Shown here: positions 11,214-21,600 of the stretch, piece by piece | Layout: each line of letters starts with the position of its first letter | Position numbering within the stretch: the stretch's first letter is position 1 | Assembly: GCA_963662175.1 (NCBI GenBank) | Contig: OY759215.1 | Coordinates: 11,459,079-11,523,078, forward strand | DNA from: Aradus depressus | Lineage: Eukaryota; Arthropoda; Insecta; Hemiptera; Aradidae | Length of the DNA: 64,000 bases | Reading direction: 5' to 3' | The notes under the pieces: model-generated | What the model was told of the DNA's origin: nothing | The model's database searches: none | Seen by the model: the letters and a program-made list of their open reading frames with translations, nothing else | Translations under genes and position numbers: made by a program

Positions 11214-11491
11214 AACTTATAAGTGCCGTTGTAACGGATGTATTGACACGAAATTTCAAATGTATACTTAAAGACACCTATTAATTTGCAGCAAAATCAA
11301 CAGTAGGAGAGGGGGGCTCTACTCAAAAATCCCAATAACTTCCGATTTATTGAATGTATCGACATGAAATTTTATAAATCAATTCAAAACCCCAGAAGGA
11401 TGTCAACTAATAATTTTCCGCGAAATCGGTCGAAGGGAGACGCAAATATCCTAATAAGTGCCGATGTAATGAACGTATCGACATAAAATTT
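11214..11491 (+). repeat. Family A repeat, internal modules
   Basis: At least three successive modules with the recurring blocks TGTATTGACACGAAATTTC, TGTATCGACATGAAATTTT and CGTATCGACATAAAATTT. Interrupted by a jockey-like 3' end at 11492. Confidence 0.8.
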
Positions 11492-11969
11492 TTTTTTTTT
11501 TTTTCTTTATAATGTTGGTCGCAACTGTTACCATGGCGCAACAACCAGCTACCAAGAGGACTTCATTGAATGTGGATGACTTGATTGGCGTGAGAGAGGA
11601 AGGCCACCCAGCGGTAGCTCCTCAGGGCGAAATTTAAAACAATGAATATTATGGTTATTATCAATGAATGGGGATTTTATGATTTTGTTTCAAGAAGTGG
11701 GGGGTTGTAATTTGGGATTATATTAAGTCACGATTTCACCTCCTCTTCAATCTCCTGGGAGGATTGTGTGGCAAATGTGGTGAAGAAAGTGAATGGATGT
11801 ATGGATTTGGGTGTGAATGCAATTTGCTATGGAAACGTCTGTAAAGGTCCTGAATTGTGTCGTGTACTGTGTTTATCATGAGGTCATTGTGAAGTGTTCT
11901 GTTACTTACGTATGGTGGGCATTGTGTAATGAGTCTGTGTCTTTGACTGGAAAACCTGGATACGTTTCA
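11492..11969 (-). pseudogene. Jockey-like LINE 3' end, poly(A)-tailed
   Basis: Minus-strand 3' part of a jockey-like non-LTR retrotransposon. The T run at 11489-11504 is its poly(A) tail. Read on the minus strand, about 11955-11735 encodes a C-terminal segment with QCPPYVSNRTLHNDLM and ending NPPRRLKRR, matching the tail of the longer copy at 42645-44040 both in protein and in the 3' UTR (GGTGGCCTTCCTCTC, AGCTGGTTGTTGC). Imperfect 12-bp duplications (GACATAAAATTT and GACACAAAATTT) and continuation of family A on both sides mark the insertion. It is 5'-truncated and lacks the polymerase domain. Confidence 0.85.
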
Positions 11970-12270
11970 GGTTAGATATTTGACACAAAATTTAATATGA
12001 GGATTTGGAAGCCCCCTTGTAAGCCAAATATTAAGTTTTAGCTAGTTGATTAATTCGTGCTGTGGAAGTACATAGCCGGTGATTCACTGTTTTTTCTTCT
12101 TCGCCAGTTATAGGGGATGTTATGTAATCGGTGAATGTTTTCAGCAGAATTTCATGTTTTCCACCCTCAGATGAAAATGAAGAAGAAAATGTATATCTGT
12201 CTATGTGTGTGTGACTGTGAATGTCCATGGACACGTTAACTCCCAATTGAATGAATGTATCGACACAAGC
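11970..12270 (+). repeat. Family A: 3' end then a new 5' start
   Basis: 11970-12095 is the family A 3' end (TTGATTAATTCGTGCTG, GATTCACTG). At about 12108 another copy begins (TAGGGGATGTTATGTAATCG) and runs to about 12270, in tandem. Confidence 0.75.
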
Positions 12271-12584
12271 CAACATTTTCTCTCTCTTGATAAAGTACCA
12301 TTGGGCCCATTACACTGAACAATTCACCAATCGTTTGGACACCTAACGAATACTGTACTCACTTGGGCAAGACACATTAACCAACCACTCAACAAAGCAT
12401 ACATACAACTATTTTCATTACTAACCAAAAAGCCCCCACTCAAACCACAATGGACTCGTGTCTCTTGTACACATCAATTCTCTGTCCCATTTGCATTGGT
12501 GCAAGCAAAACCAAAAGTGTACAAAGCGAACTGGCCCCATCTATTGATGAATATACTACTCATCACTCTTATTCATTATGATGT
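12271..12584. other. Unassigned sequence
   Basis: Moderate-complexity sequence between two family A pieces. No gene, domain or repeat border is recognised. Confidence 0.35.
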
Positions 12585-12870
12585 GTTCGAATCCTCATAT
12601 TAAATTTTGTGTCCACATGTTCATTCCATCGGCACTTACTAGGGTATTTGCGTTGTGTCTCCCTTCGACCGATTTCGCTGAAAATTATTATGCGCCATCC
12701 TTCTGAGGTTTTGAATACGTAATTTTGTGTCGATAAAATAAAATTTCATGTCGATACATTCATTACATGGAAAGTTATTGGGATTTTTGAGTTGAGCCCC
12801 CTCTGATCCATCCCCCCTCTCCTACGGTTGATTTTGCTGCAAATTAATAGGTGTCTTTGTGGTCGTGTCA
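12585..12870 (-). repeat. Family A repeat
   Basis: Reverse-oriented modules (CATATTAAATTTTGTGTCC, GTCGATACATTCATTACA, GGTTGATTTTGCTGC). One is partly duplicated near 12725-12745. Confidence 0.75.
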
Positions 12871-12910
12871 TGTTGCTTACATAAGTTGGACATTATTGTT
12901 GTTGTTGTTT

Positions 12911-13048
12911 TTGTTACTCATGCCAGGGCTTTAATTATGAGGTCATATCGCCTACTACCAGAAAAAAATTATGTACATGAGGTCGATTCTACTGTGAGAG
13001 TCCTACATTAATTGCCTATGATAGTACCTCTGTGCTACCGGCGCTCAT
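12911..13048 (-). mobile_element. SINE-A, internally deleted
   Basis: Carries the SINE-A tail end (ACTCATGCCAGGGCTTTAA, GGTCATATCGCCTACTACC) and, after a deletion, the inverted tRNA head (GTGCTACCGGCGCTC). About 140 bp remain of ~330. Confidence 0.7.
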
Positions 13049-13615
13049 AAGGAAATGTGATGTCGGGAAGAAAAGTCAATACCTAATTATACAGTTATAA
13101 GAATAAATATATAGAAAATAAAATAAAACATTCAAATAAATACTTCAGAATAAGTGCCCTATAACTTGCAGCTCGATACCCCTCAGAACACCCCCGACTT
13201 TCTAGTATCCCCATTCCTCCACCTTGATGGAGGCAGGGGAGACCCGAGTGATCCCTCCACCATCCAGCTCCGCCTAGAATAGCAGTATTCCAAGAAGGTA
13301 GAAGAGCTGAAAGTGCGAGTAGATGAGGGGGTCTGCTGGTCACTAGCAGCACTTCCAAGATAGCAATACTAGCAGGTCTCTCGGCTATCACCACCTCAGC
13401 CTCCGGAGGGGGATTATCTGGATGGGAGTGGAAGGAGAAGAGTTGAGCGACGGGATTGACATGGAAGAAAAGGTTAGAATTTAGAGAGGCTGAACTTGAT
13501 ATGAATAACAAAAGCAATTTTATGATGAATATGGAGGGTTAGGTTGCAAACATAGAAGGGAACATCCACAATTGTCCTTAGGGTTGAAAGGACTGGATAC
13601 GTTTGATATTAGATA
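13049..13615. other. Unassigned GC-richer block with 140-codon ORF
   Basis: 13150-13545 is clearly GC-richer than its surroundings. A 140-codon minus-strand frame (13095-13517) begins with a hydrophobic stretch, then Pro/Ala-rich sequence. I recognise no family and see neither a splice context nor a poly(A) signal that would make it a gene. Confidence 0.3.
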
Positions 13616-13848
13616 GACTTGAAAAATAAAATAAAACTGGTTTATTTAATATGTTGTCTAATTTCACTAACTATATATACATGGGAGTACTTTCGGTATT
13701 TCTACCATCCTCAGCCAAAAGCATAAGAGATAAGACTCTTTGCTTTTGGCTGAGGATGGTAGAAATACCGAAAGTACTCCCATGTATATATAGTTAGTGA
13801 AATTAGACAACATATTAAATAAACCAGTTTTATTTTATTTTTCAAGTC
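13616..13848. repeat. Perfect palindrome with 108-bp arms
   Basis: Left arm 13616-13723 and right arm 13741-13848 are exact reverse complements around a 17-bp loop. Each arm carries GGCTGAGGATGGTAG followed by AAATACCGAAAGTACTCCC and then AAATTAGACAACATATTAAA, the same block order as single copies near 60.77 and 44.2 kb. It therefore looks like a retroelement end joined to itself in inverted orientation. Confidence 0.92.
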
Positions 13849-15295
13849 CATTTGAATTATTTCACAATATCTCTGCAATTATGTCAGTTTTCATTGATAT
13901 TAGATAGTTGGGAGGGGCGATAGTCAATATATCGATTTGATGTTGATCTGAAACAGATTGTTTTCCTAGCAATATTTGAATATTTTGAATGAACGCTTGC
14001 TACTTGTGAACACAAAACCAATCCAATTCCTAGTATAGAGGGCTAAACTAGAAAGATAAGTCTATTTGATTCTATCAAAGACCTTCTTCCAAGAAACTCT
14101 TTCCCCTTATTATTTTTCTTCTTCCCAACTCTATTTCTCAGTTCGAGTTAGTGCCTTGGACTTGCAACTTGGAAATGTGAAGCATAGCGTGTTCATTTCA
14201 GTATGCAGCCCCTTTCATCCTCCATAACATAGAATATTTTAACTAGGTAGATGTACATGAAAAAATAAAAATAATATAACATATTATTTTTGTTATGCAT
14301 AGGTGTTGTATATTATAAACACAGAAATCTAAACAATTTTTACTCTGAAACGCTAGCAAATTTAAAAAATCTATAAAAATTAATTATATTAAGGTAGGGG
14401 GGAGAAAAACGAAAGTAGATTTCTTCTATTTACAATCAGTGATATACATATTGAAGAAAGCATAAGAAATCAAATACAAGGGGAATAAAACAATCAATTT
14501 GATAGGTTGGGATTTTTTGAAAAGCAAAAATAGAATATGTAGAACATAAAAAATAAAAATAAAATAAATAAATTTAAAAAAAATATTGATAAATATAGAT
14601 TAGATCGATAGTAATGAAACCTTAACCTCAGGTTACCCTAAGATTTTGGTGTTAGTTTTAATGGGACCTCAAATAAAAGGTAATTATATTAATATTTGAC
14701 ATATTGGGAATAATAGATATTTTGTGAGAAATGCTGAAAGTACTTACTTATCATGTTTGATTATAGGGGAGTAGAATGGAGGAACGAGTGAGGTGTGATA
14801 ATATATGAGGAAGTTTTTATAACTGGAAAGAAGCAAATAGTAATATAAATATTAAAGAAGGATACTTGAGAATGTGCCGAGGGACGAAATAGGGTTGAAA
14901 TTCTGGTGGAAAAATAATAATAAATGTAGAAAGGGAGAGCATATGGCCAAAAAGGGTGTGTTTATAATATACAACACCTATACATAACAAAATTAAAGGA
15001 GAAGGTCTCAAAAAATTGAATTCTCAATTAACAACATAACATATTATAATAAAATATTGGAATCGGAAAGTATTTTGCGTAAAACTTACTGAAGTATCGA
15101 TAGTTTTTTTCCATAGATAGTGACCAACTATCGACTATCACTCATCACTGTTAGTTGACCTGGCACAACCAGGTAATTCGAGTCCGTATGTCCACTAAGG
15201 TGTCCCATCCGTCATTTTTCGACTTTAATTTTTTTTTACTTCTCTTTTTTTTTTCGTTTTATGTTAAAACACTATGAAGTTTCTTATTATTTGGA
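13849..15295. other. AT-rich DNA with a ~40-bp inverted repeat
   Basis: Mostly AT-rich with no gene. About 14280-14326 and 14957-14997 are an imperfect inverted pair sharing GGTGTTGTATATTATAAACA, about 630 bp apart; they may be ends of an old MITE, but no duplication is visible. Confidence 0.4.
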
Positions 15296-15902
15296 CTGCG
15301 TTAACCCATTGAAACCCATTGAAAACTTAACATCGAATTTCTGACCGATTACATAACTTTACCTATAAGTATACATGTTCAAGTCTTGTGGAACAGGAGA
15401 GTTCCGCGGAACAGAGTTAGGGGATGCCTAGTAGCCCATAGACAAACAGGACTGGACAAACCGTAAGTGGATGGAAGGGCCTAGCTACTAAAAGGGCCTG
15501 GCGACTAATCGAGGCAGGTTACTTGAGGGTAGGTGCCACATTTCCTTAGAGGGTCCCCCATTACCCACAACTTAGAGCTCCCCAACCCTAATGGGCAACA
15601 TCCGAGATCCTAACAGCCTTCTCTCTCCCTCACTCACTCACTCACTCTCTCTCGCTCTTCAACCTCAACTTCCTCCGTCTTCATTACGTATTCCATACCT
15701 TTTTTAGGCTTCCATAAGTCGGAAGAAATAACTGAAGTGGCTATAAGATGACTTTTTTATACAAGGCCGCCCGGTTCGCGAGATACAAATTTTTTTTGAC
15801 ATTGATTTACCCGAAAACGCTTATTTCCAGATGAAGTTATTTCCGAATTATATATTTTGTTTTATTCTTTATTATTCATAGTTTGGAAAATAATTCGATA
15901 TA
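15296..15902. other. Family A scrap, then unassigned sequence
   Basis: 15300-15372 is a reverse family A 5' end (TCGAATTTCTGACCGATTAC). 15373-15640 is GC-richer, with a short hairpin (GAGTTCCGCGGAACAG) and a CACT/CTCT microsatellite near 15625. No gene is recognised. Confidence 0.4.
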
Positions 15903-16428
15903 TCATATAGTATATAAAGCTGAAAATGTCTGTGCGATGCATCGCTATAACTCACGAACGGCTTCATGGATTTGATTATTTTTTTTTAAATTTGTTCGTC
16001 ATCGTCTGTGGAAGGTTATAGGCGTATTAGTACCTCAATATCTGGTCCATCCCAGCATCCACCCACGCAATCTTTGTAACTCAAAAACCACTGCAATGAT
16101 TAATGAGGAATCTTTCTGAATAGATAAGTTTTATCTACCGGAAGGTTAAGGTCTATTTTTTAATCAACCCCTGGTCCATCCCAGCATCCACTCACGCAAT
16201 CTTTGTAACTCGAAAACCATTGCAACGATAAATGAGAAATCTTTTTGAATAAATTAGTTTTACCTCCAAAGTTAGCGTTACTACAGTTGAAGGACTATAA
16301 GCCTTATTCCGTATGAATAATTGAAAATTATAACATCATGAATGTACTGTCGAGGAACTGAATAGCCTTATTGGAGATATTGGGAGAAAAGTCAAAGTTC
16401 CCCGGGCAACGCCGGGTATTACTGCTAG
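15903..16428 (+). mobile_element. Non-autonomous Helitron
   Basis: The 5' end TC (15903) follows an A, and the 3' end CTAG (16425-16428) is followed by T, the A/T insertion pattern of Helitrons. Eight bases upstream of CTAG sits a GC hairpin (CCCGG at 16401-16405 pairing with CCGGG at 16412-16416), typical of the Helitron terminator. The start TATAAAGCTGAAAATGTCTG resembles many insect Helitron 5' ends. No Rep/helicase is encoded. A segment of about 95 bp is tandemly repeated inside (near 16046-16140 and 16170-16263). Confidence 0.8.

Positions 16429-16482
<54 letters not shown>
16429..16482. repeat. (AT)n microsatellite
   Basis: About 25 AT dinucleotides immediately after the Helitron 3' end. 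Confidence 0.95.
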
Positions 16483-16485
<3 letters not shown>

Positions 16486-17099
16486 GCCATTGAGAGCTCA
16501 ACTCATTAGGACACTTTTTCACACTTCAGCTTTGATAAAGTCCTAATGAAATCATACAATTTTATGCTTTTATTTCATTTTTTTTTCTCTTTAGATTCTT
16601 CTTCCTTTCAAGCAACAAGACTTCCCTCTTAAGGGATAACATCGTTTGTTGTAAAGCTGTGTTTACATATCGGAGTGGTTCGTATATGTCATCTTTACGT
16701 CCTTACAAGTTTAAATAAACAAATAATACACAGCTAAAGAGAATAATATAAAATTTATCTCATTGTAATAAAATTTTATAAATATTTGATTTACAGAAAA
16801 CGAGTTGATGTGGGCGTCTGATAGAGTAATACCAGACAGTTGCCCTTTCAATGATCACCCAATATTAATATTCTGAAGCATAACAAAGAATTTTAAAATA
16901 ACTTTTAAATACCTATTTAAGAAAAAAATCTCCTGTGAATAGAAAAAGTTAGTTTTTACCAACAATTTTATTACGATTACTTCCAATTGAATGAACATAT
17001 CGACGTGAAATTTTATATGTGTTCTCAGAACCCCCACACAATTATCATAACAATGACATTATTATCATGACAATTATCACTATAGAGTGAATGAAAAAA
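16483..17099. other. AT-rich DNA with a family A scrap
   Basis: 16975-17045 matches one family A module (AATGAACATATCGACGTG). The rest is unassigned. Confidence 0.4.
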
Positions 17100-17303
17100 A
17101 CGTTGAGCACGTCATTCTTCGGATGGGAAGCGATGGTCCCGAGTCAGGTACTCGTTAAAGACTCCTACCATTGGTGAATAAACCTAAGTAGGCAAAATAT
17201 ACCACTCACAGTATCATCCACCAGAGCGACGAAAGAGCGCTCTGCTAGTACGCTACATGACCTCATAATTAAAGCCCGGGCATGAGTCACAATAACTGAC
17301 TAA
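17100..17303 (+). mobile_element. SINE-A, 5'-truncated
   Basis: Retains the SINE-A body (GATGGGAAGCGATGGTCCCG) and tail (AAAGCCCGGGCATGAGTCAC followed by AATAACTGAC). The tRNA head is missing. Confidence 0.8.
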
Positions 17304-17930
17304 CACTAATTATATTTATATAATAAAAAAAATATATTTGATTTGATATGTATATACATATACATAACATAACTCCCTTAAACTCACTACATTTTTACGG
17401 ATTCCTCCCCTCCTTCTTAAATTTATTTCTTTCTCCCTCAATACAAACTGGCATTGCGGTGACCTGCAAAAAATTGGATTTTACATAAAACGTGCTTTTT
17501 AATTTTACAAATTTTATTTGAAAATTCGTCCGATTTTGGCGAAAATTTAGTCAGATCATAATAATTGTGTCATCATTTAAAATTTTACGTTTATAGCTAC
17601 AATCATTTTTGAGTAACAATACTCACTTCATCGCAAAAATGTGTTCAAGGGACCTTGAAACGTTTCTATCTCAGATTTTCGCACGAATGCAATACTTTTT
17701 TATATAGTTATGAGAAAGCAAAATATACCAATATAGAGTCTGATTGCCATACCAAAAAACCGTCCTTGCAATTATATAGCGGTCTAATGTCGAATAGGTA
17801 TTGTCGCTCGTTCATTTTGCATTCGTTTCATTTTTGCATGGTTTATCGAACTCAAGAAAAATTTCAGATATCCATCTTTCATAGACCATTCTTTATATTT
17901 ATTTTATGGTAGTGACAAATATCTGGACAT

Positions 17931-17961
<31 letters not shown>

Positions 17962-18551
17962 GTATCTGGATCTGGAGAGATGAAGACATAGACGGGGGTT
18001 ACGTGAGACAAGGGTGAGATAGGGACAGCCCTAAACGGGTAATGGGGTTAGGGCAGTCCCATGACAGGTCCCTCGACATACATACACATATAAGGTCCTA
18101 ATTCATAAAGGGACACAACAGAGCTCCCCCCTCCAACCACCGACCACCATCCACACACCTGTCACAACACTATATCTTATATGACATTTTCTAACAGCCC
18201 TTCCCCCCACTCCGGGGTTCATATACCAAATATCTGCTCAAAATCCGTTTTTCCAGCTTCACATCTCCCAGGAAAAAAACGTTTATTTTGAATTTTATGT
18301 TGCGTAATTTTATTAGAAATAGTTTCATTTTTATGAAGGGAGAAGAAAAATCATTTTGATGTTCTACACCACGCTATAGCTTCGTTCATCTCTGTTGCTT
18401 GAACATAGTCCCATATCGGGCCCCAAGGCCATCTCCCCCTAACGCTAAGATTAAGGGCGGCGTGATGCTCTGCACTACAGGATTTAGAAATTAATTAAGT
18501 GAGTTTAAATGATAAGATGACAAAAATATTATTTACTTCAGTTACCTAATT
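17304..18551. other. Unassigned sequence with G30 run
   Basis: AT-rich to 17930, then the 30-G run, then a GC-richer 300-bp block. ORFs here (for example 17655-17912 on +) show no recognisable domain. Short similarity (ATCTCAGATTTTC) to 22810 suggests an old shared repeat. Confidence 0.35.
17931..17960. repeat. 30-bp poly(G) run
   Basis: Uninterrupted G from 17931 to 17960. Able to form G-quadruplexes, and prone to length error in sequencing. Confidence 0.9.
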
Positions 18552-18770
18552 ATTATGACTCATTATCGCTTTAACTACGAGGTCATATCACCTACTACCA
18601 GAGCGCTCTTTCACTCTGTTGGAGATGAGCCTACTCTACACTATAGGAGTCCTAAATTTCACCATCCCTTAACGTCCGATCCGAAGGCGTGCTCAAGGTT
18701 TTTTCACTTCTTATTTCAAAAAACCTAAAGGCCTCGGCCGGGTTTCGAACCCGCGATCTTGAGCTCAGAA
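18552..18770 (-). mobile_element. SINE-A, internally deleted
   Basis: Inverted SINE-A: tail (TATGACTCATTATCGCTTTA), body, then head B box read backwards (GGGTTTCGAACCCGCG) and GAGCTCAG. About 220 of ~330 bp are kept. Confidence 0.85.
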
Positions 18771-20039
18771 TTTACATTATTCCTATAGTATCAACCATTA
18801 TCTCAAAGTATATTCTTTCTAGCTTTTTTTCGATGCAAACTTCTTAATTACTCCACCAAAATCGAAAAGAAACGAAAATTCGGTTTTAGGATGTGTCTAG
18901 TAATATAATTTTAGGTGGATAGACTAAACAAAAATCAATATTTTCTGTTCAAACGATCGGGATCCGTTCTGCAAAATACATGCACCAGGCCCCCATCATG
19001 ACTGCCTTCCTCCCATGTGGAGCCATGGGTCTTTTGTTGAGAATAAATGCAGTTAGTATAGACCAATTTTTCTTTAGTTTTTATTGACCAGTTTTTGCAT
19101 AAATTTAACAAATTTATACGCGTGAATCAGCCGATAATATTACATTTTTGTCACCACCCAATATTTGTATACTAGAAGTATCTTCTCCTATAAGTACGCG
19201 TGTTTTTTGTCGAAGGGCCCAGGCGTTTTTCTCAAGTCGGGCTCATGTCCTCCACCAGAGCGACGAAAGAACTCTCAGGTAGGAGGCGATATGATCTCGT
19301 AGTTAAAGCCCGGGGATGAGTCACAATAACTAACATATGAAGGGCCAGGGGGAAAAGTCACGGTAGTCCCATCTGGCTAATTTTGAGAAAATCGAAATTT
19401 AAATTTTACGGTCGCCTAAATCTATTTCACTAAACTTTAAAACGTTTTTTAAAATACAGTAGTTTTCCATATATCAGTGTTTACTGCCACAAAAAATTTT
19501 TAATCTTGAAACCAATCCTTTATACCCGAAAATTTACAAAATGTCAGAAAAGTTCCCATTGTCGGGGGGAAAAACCACTGTAGTCCAATTTAAAAATCAA
19601 GAATTTATTATTATTACACACAAAATATTATTATAATAAAACTTTTTATTGTATTTCGAATCATTTTTACTATTATTTTTTAAAACATTACAGCAGATAT
19701 ACATTTCAATGTATATAAAAATAAAAACTAGTGTAGGTATAGTTGTTTGCTTCAATAAAAACAATAAAATTAAAATTAATATTTAAAAGTTCTTTAAATT
19801 TTTTTCTTTTCTTTTTTCTCCTTCTTGTGTTGTAGAAAAACTAAAACAGAAAATAAAAAATATATAAATTTTAAGTACAATGTTTGATAGATAGCTAATT
19901 ACGTGCTATCCAATAAAAAAAAGTAAAAAAAAACAAATAGATTTGGATTAGTATTATTGGATGGAAGATGTGGGAAAGGCCATATAATTTCTCGAATGAC
20001 TGATAACTGCTTTCCTATGACCACATTCGTATTGGATTT
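18771..20039. other. Unassigned DNA with a SINE-A tail fragment
   Basis: 19232-19334 is a plus-strand SINE-A 3' fragment (GCTCATGTCCTCCACCAGAG through GATGAGTCACAATAAC). The rest is AT-rich with no gene. Confidence 0.5.
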
Positions 20040-20310
20040 ACTACATACTTGTAATCGACACGAAATTTTATATTTGTAGTCTCCCTGGGGAGTGAGGCGG
20101 CTCAACTCAAAAAACCGGATAACTGCCGATGTAATAAATTCATCAATACAAAATTTAGTATGAAGATTTAGTAGCCCCTATGTAAGTCAACTATTGAATA
20201 GTAGGGCAAACGGCCGACTGTTTTTGGAAGGGGTGCATAAAGTTAACTGATTAATTTTTTCTAGGGAAGAACATTGCCGGTTAATCCCTGATGATCGAGG
20301 TATTTTGTTA
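20040..20310 (+). repeat. Family A repeat, 3' part
   Basis: Modules with GTAATCGACACGAAATTTT and ATTTAGTATGAAGATTTAG, then the 3' end block (GTAAGTCAACTATTGAATA, AAGAACATTGCCGG). It ends about 75 bp before the dpr exon. Confidence 0.8.
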
Positions 20311-20385
20311 TGTGCTCAGTCTTCCTTCTGAGACGAACCTTCCTTTAAGCAGTGCACTAATGTTGCTTTGACGATATGATTGCAG

Positions 20386-20554
20386 ATCATCAGCTACGAC
20401 TCACTGCGCGGCGGTGTCAGTGTGATCACAGAGAAGGGTGAGACGACGATGAGCTATCTTCTCATCCAGAAAGCCAACCCCAAAGACTCGGGTCGCTACC
20501 AGTGCAACCCCTCCAATGCACAGTCCAAGTCCATTATGGTACACGTCCTCAATG
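20386..20554 (+). CDS. Dpr-family Ig protein, penultimate coding exon
   Basis: This exon encodes the C-terminal half of the second Ig-like domain of a Dpr (defective proboscis extension response) protein, a cell-surface neuronal recognition protein whose family members pair with DIP receptors. It follows an acceptor (TGATTGCAG ends at 20385) and stops at a donor (G|GTAAGT, 20555). The 56 codons begin IISYDSLRGGVSVITEKG, continue SYLLIQKA, and contain the Ig motif DSGRYQC with the disulphide cysteine, then VHVLNG. This order is characteristic of Dprs. It ends in phase 1, which joins in frame to 24259. Upstream exons (signal peptide, Ig1, start of Ig2) are not recognised in the window, so the gene is partial. 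Which dpr paralogue it is cannot be fixed from this exon. Confidence 0.93.
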
Positions 20555-20839
20555 GTAAGTCATTTTTAAAGGGTGAGTCAGTTAGATGACATTTTAAAAA
20601 TTATACTTAAAAAGTATGTGATGTGGTCATAACAGGACTTTTTGTACAACTTTTGTACATCTGACCTTCCTAACTTCAAATTCACACTGTGTATATGAAA
20701 GCAACGTGATTCTTCGCGTCTAACACGTCAGTGGTTATCTTCGTTTCATTGTACAGCGTAATTCAGAAAGTGAATTTCTAACATCCAGTAACGCCAGTGT
20801 GAATTTTTGTTATAGCCACATAACATACATTTTGTTCGT

Positions 20840-21600
20840 AGAATAGAATAGAATAGAATGGCTTTTATTAAAAGAAGAAAAATAACATAATTCCAAGAAA
20901 TATACAAAGAAAAAAAACACTTAGACTATAGTAATTTAGGCCGTCAGTCGGAGTTGGCATTACAGATATTTGATAATGAAAAACAAAAAATATTAGCTTA
21001 TATAAATAAATGAAGAGAATAAATAATCATCGTTAAATTCTTTAAAAAATATGTAAACATAAAACATACAAAAATAATAATGCGAATAATGAGAGAATAA
21101 AATAAAGACAAGAAACCAAATAAAATTAACTAAACAACATGGCGGGTAAATGGTAATAATCATGAATTACATGAAGGAAGGAGGGTCCTAGAAATTAAAT
21201 TCCCGAATTAACATATTTCTATATTTAGATGCAGCCCTTGCGTAGTAACTACGCAACTATAACTGTTATAGATCAGATTCCAGTTTTTCCCATTCATTAA
21301 ATCGATGAGTTCTCCTCTCCCTAAGGTAGGTTTGCCCAGCCACCTCTGTCTGGCCTCTCTAAGGACGGGACATACCCCAACAGGTCCTCCACCTCCCTCA
21401 GGTTACAGAGCGAACAGAGGAATTGCTCTTCTCTCCTGCTCACGTTGAAATTCAGGTATAGCAACTGTCCCCTGAGCTTCATTATAGTACGCATCAAGCA
21501 TAATTTGTTTCCATCATTAATGTAGTGATTCTCCTCCAAATCAAAATTGAGATCCTTATACAGACCATGAAAACGTGAGCTGGATGCTTCATTAAACAAG
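20840..21600 (-). pseudogene. LINE 3' end in dpr intron
   Basis: Minus-strand remnant of a non-LTR retrotransposon C-terminus. 21321-21599 encodes LRGQLLYLNFNVSRREE followed by a Cys-rich FLCSLCNLREVEDLL, the C-x2-C-containing tail common in LINE proteins. The frame is broken shortly after (LLGYVPSLE, where related tails have a His/Cys segment). The 3' UTR runs down to about 20840 and ends in a (TTCTA)n tail, seen on + as GAATAGAATAGAATAGAATG. It sits antisense to the host gene within its last intron. Confidence 0.75.

Noticed and set aside
13095..13517. 140-codon minus-strand ORF
   Set aside because: GC-rich block makes a long frame likely by chance; sequence resembles no family and there is no initiation or polyadenylation context.
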